Source: JBBPZA01 sp963797015 (lineage in GTDB: Bacteria > Actinomycetota > Thermoleophilia > Solirubrobacterales > Solirubrobacteraceae). From it: a stretch of DNA of 64,000 nucleotides. Of this stretch, positions 27,008-35,935 are shown in pieces. The translations under genes and the position numbers were made by a program. The stretch is from the NCBI GenBank assembly GCA_963797015.1, contig CAWCNV010000003.1:682001-746000 (forward strand), given 5' to 3'. The notes beneath the pieces are model-generated. The model had not been told where the DNA came from and searched no databases. It saw only the letters and a program-made list of their open reading frames with translations. Within the stretch, counting starts at the first letter, position 1; each line of letters opens with the position of its first letter.

Positions 27008-28039
27008 ATCACCGCTCCGACCTCGAATCCCCCGGCCGGCTGGTACCCCGATCCCGGTGCTCCCGGCCAGGAGCGCTACTGGGATGGCAGCCAGTGGACG
27101 GACTCCCAGCGCCCGCTCGGCGGCGGCCGCGCAGGCGATGCGGGCGGTGCGCAGGCGGCCGCCCCCGCGCAGGAGGTGGCCCCTGCGCAGGCGGCCGGCC
27201 CGAACGCCGGGCTGGCACAGTCGGCCGCGGCGCCCGCCTACCAGGCCGGGTCGCTCGAGGGCGTGCCCCAGCATGGGGTGGAGCGCATGGAACAGCTCAA
27301 GGGCGGGCTGTTCACCTCGGACCTGTCCGTCAACGAGTTCCTGCTCATCAAGCAGGTGGGCTTCGAGCCGCTCGGCCTGGTGGTCGGCAGCTCGATCTAC
27401 CACATCGGCTACCAGCAGTCGGCGTGGAGCCAGAACCAGGAGATGGCGGTCCTGTCGCAGGCGATGTATGAGGCACGCGAGCTGGCGATGACCCGCATGG
27501 AGGAGGAGGCCGACCAGCTCGGCGCCGACGGGATCGTCGGCGTGCGGCTGGACATCGGCCAGTACGAGTGGGGCTCGCACATGGCGGAGTTCATCGCGAT
27601 CGGAACAGCGGTCAAGCACCGCGAGGGTGCGCTTCACCGCGCCCCGAACGGCCGTCCGTTCACCTCCGACCTCTCGGGCCAGGAGTTCTGGACGCTGCTC
27701 AACGCCGGCTACCGGCCCGTGGGGATGACGATGGGCTCGTGCGTCTACCACGTCGCTCACCAGGGCATGCGCCAGATGTTCCGGCAGGCCGGGCAGAACG
27801 TCGAGCTCCCGAACTACACCCAGGCCCTGTACGACGCGCGCGAGCTGGCCATGGAGCGCATGCAGGCGGAGGCCCAGGCCGTGCAGGCCGAGGGGATCGT
27901 CGGGGTGCGCCTGACCGAGCGTTCGCACGGCTGGGGCTCACACGTGATCGAGTTCTTCGCGATCGGGACCGCGATCGTCCCGACGTCCGAGGACCACACG
28001 ATCCAGGCGCCCCAGACGGTGCTCGACCTGAGCCTTTGA
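27008..28039 (+). CDS. DUF2510 plus tandem YbjQ-like protein with possible ATC start
   Basis: The 343-residue protein starts TAPTSNPPAGWYPDP, a DUF2510 domain, then an Ala/Gln-rich linker and two repeats of a YbjQ-like (UPF0145, heavy-metal-binding) fold: GGLFTSDLSVNEFLLIKQ with GADGIVGVRL, and FTSDLSGQEFWTLLNAGY with AEGIVGVRL. The start is chosen at ATC because TAGGAT lies exactly 7 bases before it, the spacing seen at other leaderless genes here, and no ATG or GTG is nearby; TTG at 26966 would add 14 residues. Function unknown. Confidence 0.7.
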   Translation: MTAPTSNPPAGWYPDPGAPGQERYWDGSQWTDSQRPLGGGRAGDAGGAQAAAPAQEVAPAQAAGPNAGLAQSAAAPAYQAGSLEGVPQHGVERMEQLKGGLFTSDLSVNEFLLIKQVGFEPLGLVVGSSIYHIGYQQSAWSQNQEMAVLSQAMYEARELAMTRMEEEADQLGADGIVGVRLDIGQYEWGSHMAEFIAIGTAVKHREGALHRAPNGRPFTSDLSGQEFWTLLNAGYRPVGMTMGSCVYHVAHQGMRQMFRQAGQNVELPNYTQALYDARELAMERMQAEAQAVQAEGIVGVRLTERSHGWGSHVIEFFAIGTAIVPTSEDHTIQAPQTVLDLSL

Positions 28040-28060
28040 GGCCGGGTCGTTCAGTCGGCC

Positions 28061-28109
28061 GCTTCGCGGAGCCCGAGCGTCCGAGGCTTCGCGGAGCCCG
28101 AGCGTCCGA
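28061..28109. repeat. 24-bp direct repeat, two copies
   Basis: GCTTCGCGGAGCCCGAGCGT with CCGA occurs at 28061-28084 and 28086-28109; the first ten bases appear a third time, imperfectly, at 28111. It lies just after the DUF2510/YbjQ gene, before the fold-back element. Confidence 0.8.
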
Positions 28110-28139
28110 CGCTTCGCGACCGCCTACCGGGCTCGAGCG

Positions 28140-28296
28140 GGGCGACGAAGGGGAGGAAGGCCCGCGCCGCGTTCTGGGTCGAGTTATGCACGCTGGAGGT
28201 ACAGAACTCGGGGTCAAAAAACCGAGATCCTCTCCGTCATCGCCCGTCTGACCTCGGCTCGGCCTCCGAGGAAGACGAACCCCTCCCTCGTCGCCC
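28140..28296. repeat. Fold-back intergenic element, copy A
   Basis: The interval between two convergent YbjQ-type genes is bounded by inverted arms GGGCGACGAAGGGGAGG (28140-28156) and CCCTCCCTCGTCGCCC (ending 28296). Inside it, TTCTG, CGA-TTATG-AC, GCTG-AGGT and ACTCGGG blocks match a second element at 59239-59366 in the same order, and CGAGTT/AACTCG can pair. No gene is seen in it. It may act as a bidirectional terminator or be a miniature mobile or RNA element. Confidence 0.55.
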
Positions 28297-28317
28297 GTTT
28301 GACCCGGCTCCTTCGCA

Positions 28318-29271
28318 CTACCTCGGCGGGCCCGAGAGCGACATCACCGGCCGGATCGACGGCGGCGGGACGTCGCTGACGCTGACGATCGCCGTCCCCA
28401 GGACGTGGAGGGTGACGATCATGTAGACGTCGTCGGCGCTGCTCTCGCGTTCGAGGCGATGGACCTTGGCGTCCTGCGCGATCTGCATGCCGACGATGCC
28501 CTCGGCGTGCAGGGCCTGCGCCTGCTGCCAGACCATCCCGAGGGCCTGGTTGCGCGCGTGGTAGGTGCCCTGGACGAACTCGGGGATCTCCTGGTTGCGG
28601 TAGCCGGAGAACCAGCCGCCGAGGATCGCGCGTCGCGAGTTGCGGCTGGGAAGGACCAGCCACGACGCGGTGGCCCCGATCGCCCCCACGGGCTGGTGGC
28701 CGGCCTCGCGCAGCTTCCAGTAGTCCTGGCCGGAGAGGTCGGTGAGGGCGGGATGCTCGGGCGGCTCGCGGCCGGGCTCGCGGACGGCGGTGCCGGTGGC
28801 GATGAACTCGATCGCGCCGCGCGCCCACTCCCAGCGGCTGCTGTCGACGCGCACGCCGACTACGGCGTGGGCGCCGGCCAGGCGCGCCTCCTGGTACATG
28901 CGCGAGAACGCGAGGCGGCGCGCCTCGTTCCACGCGCGCGCGACTATCGAGAGCTCCTGGAAGGCAGCGTCGCCTCTCCACGCGCCCCACGTTCGCTGGT
29001 ACTGCCAGCCCACGTGGTAGATCGACGAGCCCATCACCTGGGTGATCGGCCGCAAGCCGTCCTCGCGCACGAGCAGCGCCTCGGGCACCGAGAGGGTGGA
29101 GGTGAAGAAGGCGTCGTCGCCCGAGGAGCGCAGCTCGGCCAGGCGGCGCTGGGCCTTCGGCGGGATTCCGCCGGCGGCGAGCACGGCCTGCGCCTGCGCG
29201 GCCTCCTGCGCGGATTGCTGGTCGGCGGCCTTCTCCTCGTCGCTCTTGGTGAAGCGGTCTAGGAACCCCAT
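28318..29271 (-). CDS. Tandem YbjQ-like protein
   Basis: The 317-residue protein is a divergent relative of the convergent neighbour. Two YbjQ-like units are visible: FFTSTLSVPEALLVREDG with GAHAVVGVRV, and LTDLSGQDYWKLREAGH with AEGIVGMQI. The N-terminus is a charged, Gln/Ala-rich helix instead of DUF2510. The pair probably arose by duplication. It lies six bases downstream of the 29278-29676 gene. Function unknown. Confidence 0.7.
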   Translation of the reverse strand: MGFLDRFTKSDEEKAADQQSAQEAAQAQAVLAAGGIPPKAQRRLAELRSSGDDAFFTSTLSVPEALLVREDGLRPITQVMGSSIYHVGWQYQRTWGAWRGDAAFQELSIVARAWNEARRLAFSRMYQEARLAGAHAVVGVRVDSSRWEWARGAIEFIATGTAVREPGREPPEHPALTDLSGQDYWKLREAGHQPVGAIGATASWLVLPSRNSRRAILGGWFSGYRNQEIPEFVQGTYHARNQALGMVWQQAQALHAEGIVGMQIAQDAKVHRLERESSADDVYMIVTLHVLGTAIVSVSDVPPPSIRPVMSLSGPPR

Positions 29272-29277
29272 CGCGCG

Positions 29278-29676
29278 TCAGCCGATCAGGCGCTCGATCG
29301 CCTGCCGTCCCTCCGCCCCCGCCTGTGCCTGCGCGGCGAGGTCGCGGGCGAGCGCGTCGATCCAGTCCTGCAGGTACATGGGATCGGTGCTCAGGGCGAT
29401 TCCGCGGACGAGCTTCTGGCGCGCGACCTGCGGCGCGCCGTGCCGGCCGCGCTGGTCGAGCAGGTAGCGAGCCTCGCCGAGGTCGACCTCGATCTTGTGG
29501 ACGCTCTTGGGCTTACGGCCGAACAGACCCCCGCCGCTGCGCTCGACCCGCGCCCGGCCGGGCAGCGCACCCTCGAGCTTGACGGCGAGCGCCTCGACGT
29601 AGGCGACGAGGTCGGTCGTGTCGGCGCGCAGCGAGGCGGCGAGCAGGTCGAAGTCGGGCTCATACCCGGCGGCCAC
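29278..29676 (-). CDS. Hypothetical protein, 132 residues
   Basis: I do not recognise this protein. It is soluble, charged, with a GGGLFGRKPKSVHKIEVDLGEARYLLDQ central stretch broken by glycines near residues 48-77 and a C-terminal helix rich in Ala. It starts with GTG; GACAAT lies six bases upstream, suggesting a leaderless start. It precedes the tandem YbjQ-like gene by six bases and probably shares its transcript and role. Confidence 0.65.
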   Translation of the reverse strand: MAAGYEPDFDLLAASLRADTTDLVAYVEALAVKLEGALPGRARVERSGGGLFGRKPKSVHKIEVDLGEARYLLDQRGRHGAPQVARQKLVRGIALSTDPMYLQDWIDALARDLAAQAQAGAEGRQAIERLIG

Positions 29677-29808
29677 CGCGGGATTGTCTCAGAGGGCCGG
29701 CGAAGCGGCGCACGCCCGCCGTCATGATGGAGCATCGCCGATCACTTCAGCCCCGGGCGCCGTTGGCTCGGATGGAGGTCGCGCGGGGGGGTGGGGAGAG
29801 GCACGACA

Positions 29809-31115
29809 TCACGCCGCCGCCGCGACGCGCAGACAGTCGGCGCGCGCACGCCACACCCCTCCGGGCGCGCGGTCCCACGCGCCTACGAGTGTCGCTCGCT
29901 CGCGATCGCGCTGGACGTCGGCGCCCAGGCCGCCGCCGACCTTCACCCGTCCCGCCGCGCCGGAGATCGACTCGGCGACGCGGTACGTGCGGGCCTCGAG
30001 GTCGGAGTAGTCGACGAGCCGATCGCCCAGGGCCCGGCCGCACCGAGGAGCTCTCCGGGGCGGCCCGGACGTCGCAGCGCACCCAGCAGGCGCCGCGCCG
30101 CGGCCGCGTTCTCCGGGTCGCGCAGATCGAGCCGCGCTTCCACCTCCAAACGGTCGCCGGCGGCTTGCTGACCCTCCCCGGGCGGGCGGCCGCCGCCGGC
30201 ACCCGGCAACAGGTCTCGGTTGGCGACGACCGATCCCTCGGTATCGACCGAGAGCTCGACGGGATCTCCGCGCCGGTCGACAGTGATCCCGAGCACCAGG
30301 TCGCCTGCCGCTTCGGCCAGCCCCCGACCCGGAACGCGGAGCGTCGTCGCGAGCAGCCTGGCCCGCAGCGACGGCGTGACCACCCGGCTCTCGCGCACGA
30401 AGAACGTGCGGCGGCCGCTGCGGCGCTCGCTGCGGATGCCGACGGTGTCGTCCAGCCGGACCTGGAGCCCACCGCGCGCAAGGCCGTCGCCGAACGTCGC
30501 CGACGCCGAGCGGCGTGTGGAGAAGTCGATGACGGTGGAGTCGGGCGCCGGCACCTCCGGCTTCTTGCCGAGGATCCCCCGGGCCAGCCCGATCACGCTT
30601 CCGATCAGCGGGCGTCGCCCTCGCTGTCCCAGTCGGGCGATGAGCCGGTCGGCGGCGGCGTCACCGGCGAGGACCCACGTGCGGCCGCCACCGAGCGCGG
30701 CGACCCCGACCACGCGCAAGTCCGCCCCGACGTCGAGCCCGCGCGCCGGGAGCTTCAGGCGCGCTCCGAAGCCGACGTCGGCGCCGGCCGAGCCGCCCTC
30801 GAGCAAAGTCACCGCGACCCTGCCGTCGGACCGCCGCTCACGCAGAACGGTCGCGTCGCCCCCCAGGCGCACCACGGCGACGGTGACCGAAGCGCGGTCG
30901 CGATCGCTGCGGCTCTCGACCACGCACGGCTGTGGCGGGCGCTCGCAGCCCAAACCGGAGACCACGCAGAGCGCGCGGCGCATCGCGAACAGCAGCGAGC
31001 GGCCCAGGCCGGGGTCGGCGACGACGGTCCCGACCGCGGCCAGCGCCATCGCGACGAGCAGCAGCAGGGCGACGTACTCCGCCGTCGCCTGCCCTCGCTG
31101 CGCGCCGCTCGCCAT
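29809..31115 (-). pseudogene. TadE-like exported protein gene with a frameshift near its 3' end
   Basis: The N-terminus RGQATAEYVALLLLVAMAL is a TadE/Flp-like signal and membrane helix, followed by a ~350-residue extracytoplasmic, Arg/Gly-rich domain. At about 30040 the frame changes: the continuing frame gives Ser/Thr/Arg-rich nonsense, whereas the shifted frame reads ALGDRLVDYSDLEARTYRVA, then GRVKVGGGLGADVQRDRERA, and stops at 29809. The break lies in a GGGCCC run. It may be a real mutation or a sequence error. Function unknown; no tad pilus genes are nearby. Confidence 0.6.
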
Positions 31116-31260
31116 GCGGCGATCGTGCGGCCGAACGCGTTACGGCTCTAGCCGGGAGAGTGGAGACTCTGCGGCGTAGCTGCGCCGCCGGCGAACGGCA
31201 TCGCCGAGGGAAAGGGTGGGTCCGGCCGCTGCGGCGTGCGGCGCGAGGCGGGTCGGGGCC

Positions 31261-31911
31261 TCAGCCGCCCAGGCCGCCGAGGAAGGCGAAACGCCCTCCC
31301 TCGCCGGCCTGCCAGGCCAGCGCGCCGCTGCCCTCGGCGATGACCCGCGTGCCCACCGGGGCCTCCTGCTGCAGGCGCTCGGCCAGCGCGTTGGCGTCGT
31401 CCTCGGTCGCGGCGCCGACGATCAGGAACTTCCAGCGCCGTGCGACGGGGATCCCCTCTGCCTCCAGGCGCTTGGCGAGGCGGACCGTGTCGCGATGCGA
31501 CGGCAGCTCGGCGCGCACCTCGAAGTCCGCCCAGCCGCGCTCGCGCGCCTCGGCCGCCTCGCGCTCGTCGTAGTGCTTGCGCTCGCGCTCGATCGCCGCC
31601 GCGTCGTCCGGGAGCGGCTCGTCGGCCGGCCGCCAGTCCTCCTCGACCGGATGCCAGCGCGTGACCGTGACCTTCGCATCCGCCAGACCGTGCTCGGCGA
31701 GCAGCGCCCCGACCAGCCGCTCGACCTCGCGCGCGGCCGCCTCGCTGTCGGTGTAGAAGAAGACCTTGTCCGCGTCGTGGCTCACCACGACGCGGTCGTG
31801 CATCCGCGCGAGCACGTCGCCTTCGAGGTCGGCGGCCCGCACGCGCTCGACGAAGTCGGCCACCGGCCGCTCGTCCTCGAGCTCCACCGTGACGCGGAAG
31901 TCGTCGCTCAT
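31261..31911 (-). CDS. Hypothetical protein, 216 residues
   Basis: I do not recognise this acidic, soluble protein. It contains two similar-looking alpha/beta segments (FRVTVELEDERPVADFVERV near the start and FEVRAELPSHRDTVRLAKRL in the second half), suggesting an internal duplication related to ribonuclease-inhibitor-like (RraB/DUF695-type) folds, but this is a guess. The ATG overlaps the NUDIX stop (ATGA), so the pair is coupled. Confidence 0.65.
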   Translation of the reverse strand: MSDDFRVTVELEDERPVADFVERVRAADLEGDVLARMHDRVVVSHDADKVFFYTDSEAAAREVERLVGALLAEHGLADAKVTVTRWHPVEEDWRPADEPLPDDAAAIERERKHYDEREAAEARERGWADFEVRAELPSHRDTVRLAKRLEAEGIPVARRWKFLIVGAATEDDANALAERLQQEAPVGTRVIAEGSGALAWQAGEGGRFAFLGGLGG

Positions 31912-32432
31912 CGCGCCCATTCTGCCTCAGGTCGCTCGAGCGCGTCACGCAGCGCGCGCTCGGTCGACCAGAAGGCGAGCTCCGCCCAGGGCAGCTCCGC
32001 CGGCGCGAAGGCGCGCACCTCGGGCGCCTCGGGCGTGGTCTGCGGCTGGTCGAGCGCGACGCCGGCGAAGACCACGAGCACGATGCGGTCCTCCGCGCGC
32101 GAGTACACGCCGAGCAGCGCCCCGAGCTCGACTTCGATCGCCAGCTCCTCGCGGACCTCGCGCCGGGCGGCGTCCTGGACCGACTCGCCCAGGTCGACGA
32201 AGCCGCCCGGGAACGTCCAGCGGCCCTTGCCCGGCTCGAAGCCGCGGCGCAGCATCCAGATCCGGCCGTCGCCGTCGAGTCCGCGCAGGACCACCGCCGC
32301 GACCGGCTTGGGGTTGTAGAACGCGCGGTAGCCGCAGTCCTCGCAGGCCAGCGAGTGCGGGAAGTCGACGATTGCCCGGGCGCCGCAGCGGGGGCAGAAG
32401 CCGGCCTCGTCGAGCGCAGGGTTGAGACTCAC
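31908..32432 (-). CDS. NUDIX hydrolase with N-terminal zinc ribbon
   Basis: The ~174-residue protein has a zinc ribbon (CPRCGA...CEDCG) and a NUDIX box GGFVDLGESVQDAARREVRE followed by EL, in which the usual closing Gly is Ala. This layout is typical of NADH pyrophosphatase-like or uncharacterised NUDIX enzymes. GTG at 32432 is chosen as start because GATACT lies 11 bases upstream; GTG three codons earlier is possible. Confidence 0.85.
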   Translation of the reverse strand: MSLNPALDEAGFCPRCGARAIVDFPHSLACEDCGYRAFYNPKPVAAVVLRGLDGDGRIWMLRRGFEPGKGRWTFPGGFVDLGESVQDAARREVREELAIEVELGALLGVYSRAEDRIVLVVFAGVALDQPQTTPEAPEVRAFAPAELPWAELAFWSTERALRDALERPEAEWAR

Positions 32433-32542
32433 GGGAGCCACCGAGTATCGCCGACCACGGCGGGAAGCCCTGCGCCCGGCGCCGAACAGCCGCACCGCGA
32501 GCAGGAGTTCGAAGTCCCGCGGCGCGTTAGTGGTCGAGCGGC

Positions 32543-33811
32543 ATGTCCTACATCGCCGAGACGACGAACGTCCTGCTTCGAGGCGCCCCGGCCGCCGGCG
32601 GCCGGCGGCGGTCCCGCGCCATCGCGGTGAGCCGGACGGTTGTGCTGCTCGGCCTCACGAGCCTCCTGACCGACATCTCCGCCGAGATGGTCGCGACGAT
32701 CCTGCCGGTCTACGTGGTCTTCGCGCTGGGGGCGACCCCGCTCGCGTTCGGGGTCCTGGACGGCATCTACCAGGGCGGCGGCGCGCTCATCCGGGTAGCC
32801 AGCGGCGTGACCGCCGATCGACACGGCCGGCACAAGCCGGTGGCGGCGGTGGGCTACGGGCTGTCGGCGGTGACCAAGCTCGGCTTCCTCGTCGTGGGCG
32901 GCGCTTTCGCGGGGCTCGCCGCGCTCATGTTCGTCGACCGCACGGGCAAGGGAATCCGCACGGCGCCGCGGGACGCGATGATCTCGCTCAGCTCCAAGCG
33001 CGAGCAGCTCGGGCAGGCGTTCGGCGTGCACCGGGCGATGGATACCGCGGGCGCCGTGATCGGGCCACTGGTCGCGGTCGGCCTGCTGCAGCTCGCCCCC
33101 GGTCGTTACGACGCGATCTTCGTCGTCTCGTTCGCGTTCGCGGTCGTCGGCTTCGCCGTGCTCGCGCTGCTCGTCGACACTCCGCCCGCCGCGAAGGACC
33201 CGGCCGCCGACCGCGTCACGCTGCGCGCGGCGCTCGGCCTGCTGCGCGACCGCCGCTTCCGCGTGCTCGTGATCTGCGGGGGCGCGCTTGGGCTCGTCAC
33301 GCTCAGCGACGGCTTCATCTACCTGGGGATCCAGCGCCGCCTCGACTTCGCCCCGCCCCTGCTGCCGCTGCTGTACGTGGGCACCGCGGTCGTCTACATG
33401 TCGCTGGCGATCCCGGTCGGCCGGCTAGCCGACCGCCTCGGCCGCGGGCGGGTGTTCGTGCTCGGCTACGGGCTGCTGGCGATCGTCTACACCTCGCTCC
33501 TGCTCCCCACCTTCGGGGTGACGCAGTGCGTCGCCTATCTCGCGGTGCTGGGCGCCTTCTACGCGGCGACCGACGGCGTCATGATGGCTCTGGCGACCAC
33601 GCTGCTGCCGCCGTCCCTGCGCGCGAGCGGTATGTCGCTCGTGGTCGCGGTCGCGAGCGTCGGCCGCCTGGCCGCATCGATCCTGTTCGGCGCCCTGTGG
33701 ACGCTTACCGGCTTCGACACGGCCGTGATCGCCTTTATCGTCGCGCTCGTGACGACGGTCGCCGGCTCAGGGATCGCGCTGCGCATGGCCCCTGCGCGCG
33801 CGCATGTCTAG
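32543..33811 (+). CDS. MFS transporter
   Basis: The 422-residue protein has about twelve hydrophobic segments, with the cytoplasmic loop 2-3 motif GVTADRHGRHKPV and the repeat of it, IPVGRLADRLGRGRVFVLGY, in the second half. It resembles drug:H+ antiporter or metabolite MFS proteins. Its end overlaps the start of the next, secreted, beta-propeller gene by eight bases. Confidence 0.87.
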   Translation: MSYIAETTNVLLRGAPAAGGRRRSRAIAVSRTVVLLGLTSLLTDISAEMVATILPVYVVFALGATPLAFGVLDGIYQGGGALIRVASGVTADRHGRHKPVAAVGYGLSAVTKLGFLVVGGAFAGLAALMFVDRTGKGIRTAPRDAMISLSSKREQLGQAFGVHRAMDTAGAVIGPLVAVGLLQLAPGRYDAIFVVSFAFAVVGFAVLALLVDTPPAAKDPAADRVTLRAALGLLRDRRFRVLVICGGALGLVTLSDGFIYLGIQRRLDFAPPLLPLLYVGTAVVYMSLAIPVGRLADRLGRGRVFVLGYGLLAIVYTSLLLPTFGVTQCVAYLAVLGAFYAATDGVMMALATTLLPPSLRASGMSLVVAVASVGRLAASILFGALWTLTGFDTAVIAFIVALVTTVAGSGIALRMAPARAHV

Positions 33812-34796
33812 GCGCGCGCTCGCGTTCTCGCTCGTCGTGGGCGCGTGCGTCGTCGGGGCGGGTGCGTTCGCCGCGATCGCAGCGCTCACCGGCGGCGGTG
33901 GCACGGCGACGCTGCCTCCGGGCGCCGCCGCGCGAGCCGACGCGGCTGCGCCGCTCCCGCGCGGCCTGCGGGTCCTGGTGCGGGCGGTCAGCCCTCGCGA
34001 TCCGCGCCTCAACGGACGCCTGTACGTCGTCAGCCCGGGTCGCCGGGCGCGCCCCGCGGGCGGGCCGGCGTGCCAGCGCGTCGCCTTCGCGGGCGGCCGC
34101 GGCATGTGCCTGTACCTCGCGTCCAGCGGGGTGGATTACCGCGCCGCGATCCTTGATCGCAAGCTGAAGACGACGAAGATCCTGGGACTCACCGGCCTGC
34201 CCAGCCGCGCGCGGATCTCCCCCAGCGGCCGCTACGGCGCGATGACGACCTTCGTGACCGGGGACAACTACACCGAGGCCGGCCAATTCTCCACGCGCAC
34301 CCAGATCGTCGAGCTCGCCAGCGGTCGCGTGCTCGGCGACCTCGAGCAGTTCAGGGTGACGCTCGAGGGTCGCCCGGTGGTCGCCGTCGACCGCAACTTC
34401 TGGGGCGTGACGTTCGCGGCCGGCGACGACCGCTTCTACGCCACCATGGCGACCGGCGGTCACCACTACCTGATCCAGGGCAGCGTGTCCGGGAGATCGG
34501 GGGAGGTGCTGCGCGACGGCGTCGAGTGCCCCTCGCTCTCGCCGGACGGGACCCGGATCGCGTACAAGTCGCGCCTCGGCTCCGGGCGCTGGCGGATCCA
34601 CGTCTACGACTTGCGTACGCGCGCGGACCGTGCCGTGAGCGAGACGCGCTCGGTCGACGACCAGGTCGCGTGGCTGACGCCGGACCGCCTCGCCTACGGC
34701 CTCGACGGCGGCTTGTGGACCGTTCCGGCCGACGGCGGCGGAACCCCGCGGCTGCTCATGGCGCGCGTCGACTCGCCGACGGTCCTCGAGCGCTGA
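33804..34796 (+). CDS. Exported TolB-like/WD40-like beta-propeller protein
   Basis: The 330-residue protein has an N-terminal signal anchor (ALAFSLVVGACVVGAGAFAAI) and blade motifs of the PD40/TolB type: ARISPSGRYGAMTTF, CPSLSPDGTRIAYKS, and VAWLTPDRLAYGLDGGLWTV. It is coupled to the MFS gene by overlap. Function unknown; probably an extracytoplasmic partner or sensor. Confidence 0.75.
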   Translation: MSRRALAFSLVVGACVVGAGAFAAIAALTGGGGTATLPPGAAARADAAAPLPRGLRVLVRAVSPRDPRLNGRLYVVSPGRRARPAGGPACQRVAFAGGRGMCLYLASSGVDYRAAILDRKLKTTKILGLTGLPSRARISPSGRYGAMTTFVTGDNYTEAGQFSTRTQIVELASGRVLGDLEQFRVTLEGRPVVAVDRNFWGVTFAAGDDRFYATMATGGHHYLIQGSVSGRSGEVLRDGVECPSLSPDGTRIAYKSRLGSGRWRIHVYDLRTRADRAVSETRSVDDQVAWLTPDRLAYGLDGGLWTVPADGGGTPRLLMARVDSPTVLER

Positions 34797-34818
34797 GAGC
34801 CGCCGGCGGCGAGGGCGT

Positions 34819-35880
34819 TCAGGCCAGCGGCGATGCCGTCTGGGGCGGCAGTGACGCCGGGCGCGCGGGGGTCTCGCCGCGCCGCTTGGGTCGGCGAACC
34901 TTGAGGTGCTCGGCGAGCAGGTAGGACCCGATGACGAATACGATCGCGAGCGCCTGCGCGACGAGCGTCTCGACCGTCGGGAAGAGCGCGAACCAGGTCC
35001 CCGTCCAGCCGGGGATGTCGATGCCGACCGGCGTGGTCGGCAGCCAGCCCGCGAGCTGCATCTCCTGGACGCCCTCGCCGACCATCACAACCAGCACGAA
35101 GCCGAGCAGGATGCCGGTGGCCACCAGCATGCGCCGGTAGGGGAGCCGCGCGTTCATCCAGAAGGTCACGAGCCCGACGACCACGGTCATGGCGGCGCCG
35201 ATCGCGACGCCCTCGAGCACGACTCCCGCGCCGGCGCTCAGGCGCAGGGACTGGAGGAAGAGCACGACCTCGAAGCCCTCGCGGTAGACCGCCGTGAAGC
35301 CGAGTAGGGCGAAGCCGAGCACCACGCCGCGCCGGGTCGAGCCTCCGAGCGCGCCGAGCAGCCGCCGCCGGCGACGGTGGTGATGGGTCATCCACCCGGT
35401 CCAGTACACGCGGTGCAGGAACCAGTTCATGACCGTCATCAGCACGACGATGGCCAGCAGACCGGTCGCGGCCTGCACGTTGAGCCCGGCGGCGCCGAGC
35501 TCGCCGAGGACCCACACGGCCGCGAACCAGGTCGCGATCGTCGCCAGCAGCGAGACCGCGGCGCCGACTCCGACCGGGCGCCGCATCGCGCCGTTGCTGC
35601 CCCGCAGGCCGGCCAACACCGCGGCGAGGATCAGGATCGCCTCGAGCCCCTCGCGCAGTACCAGCACCGCGGAGTCGAAGACGACCGTGCCGCGGCTGAG
35701 CGAGCCGTTCTGAGCCTCGGTCGGGTCCGGCACGCCTCCGCCCGCGGTGAGCGCGAGGTAGCCTAGGCCGACGACCGCGACCAGGCCGATACCCCAGGCG
35801 ATCGCGCGCGAGCGTCGCGCAGCGGAGGCGGAGGCGGAGGCGGAGGTGGGGGTGGGGGTGGGCGCCGTTTCCCCGTCCAT
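34819..35880 (-). CDS. FTR1-family iron permease
   Basis: The 353-residue protein has about seven to eight membrane segments and the two REGxE iron-binding motifs of FTR1/EfeU: REGLE near residue 76 and REGFE near residue 200. It imports ferric (or EfeO-delivered) iron. An N-terminal Pro/Thr/Ser/Ala-rich tail precedes the first helix. No efeO or efeB genes are adjacent. The start is leaderless with TAGGGT nine bases upstream, inside the palindromic operator. Confidence 0.88.
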   Translation of the reverse strand: MDGETAPTPTPTSASASASAARRSRAIAWGIGLVAVVGLGYLALTAGGGVPDPTEAQNGSLSRGTVVFDSAVLVLREGLEAILILAAVLAGLRGSNGAMRRPVGVGAAVSLLATIATWFAAVWVLGELGAAGLNVQAATGLLAIVVLMTVMNWFLHRVYWTGWMTHHHRRRRRLLGALGGSTRRGVVLGFALLGFTAVYREGFEVVLFLQSLRLSAGAGVVLEGVAIGAAMTVVVGLVTFWMNARLPYRRMLVATGILLGFVLVVMVGEGVQEMQLAGWLPTTPVGIDIPGWTGTWFALFPTVETLVAQALAIVFVIGSYLLAEHLKVRRPKRRGETPARPASLPPQTASPLA

Positions 35881-35881
35881 A

Positions 35882-35897
35882 GTTAGGGCACCCTAAC
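35882..35897 (-). promoter_or_regulatory. DtxR/MntR-like palindromic operator of the iron permease gene
   Basis: GTTAGGG-CA-CCCTAAC is a perfect 7-bp inverted repeat one base upstream of the permease ATG, and it contains the TAGGGT -10 box. TTAGG/CCTAA arms are typical of DtxR-family metalloregulators (IdeR, MntR), though the spacer is shorter than in the IdeR box. Repression by iron or manganese is inferred. Confidence 0.55.
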
Positions 35898-35935
35898 ATG
35901 AAACCCTCCGGGATGTCGCGCCGGGCGCGCGACCG

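Noticed and set aside
31116..31260. GCGGCG-TAGC-TGCGCCGC inverted repeat upstream of the TadE-like gene
   Set aside because: Short GC hairpins are common here; no T-run, operator likeness or recurrence supports a function.
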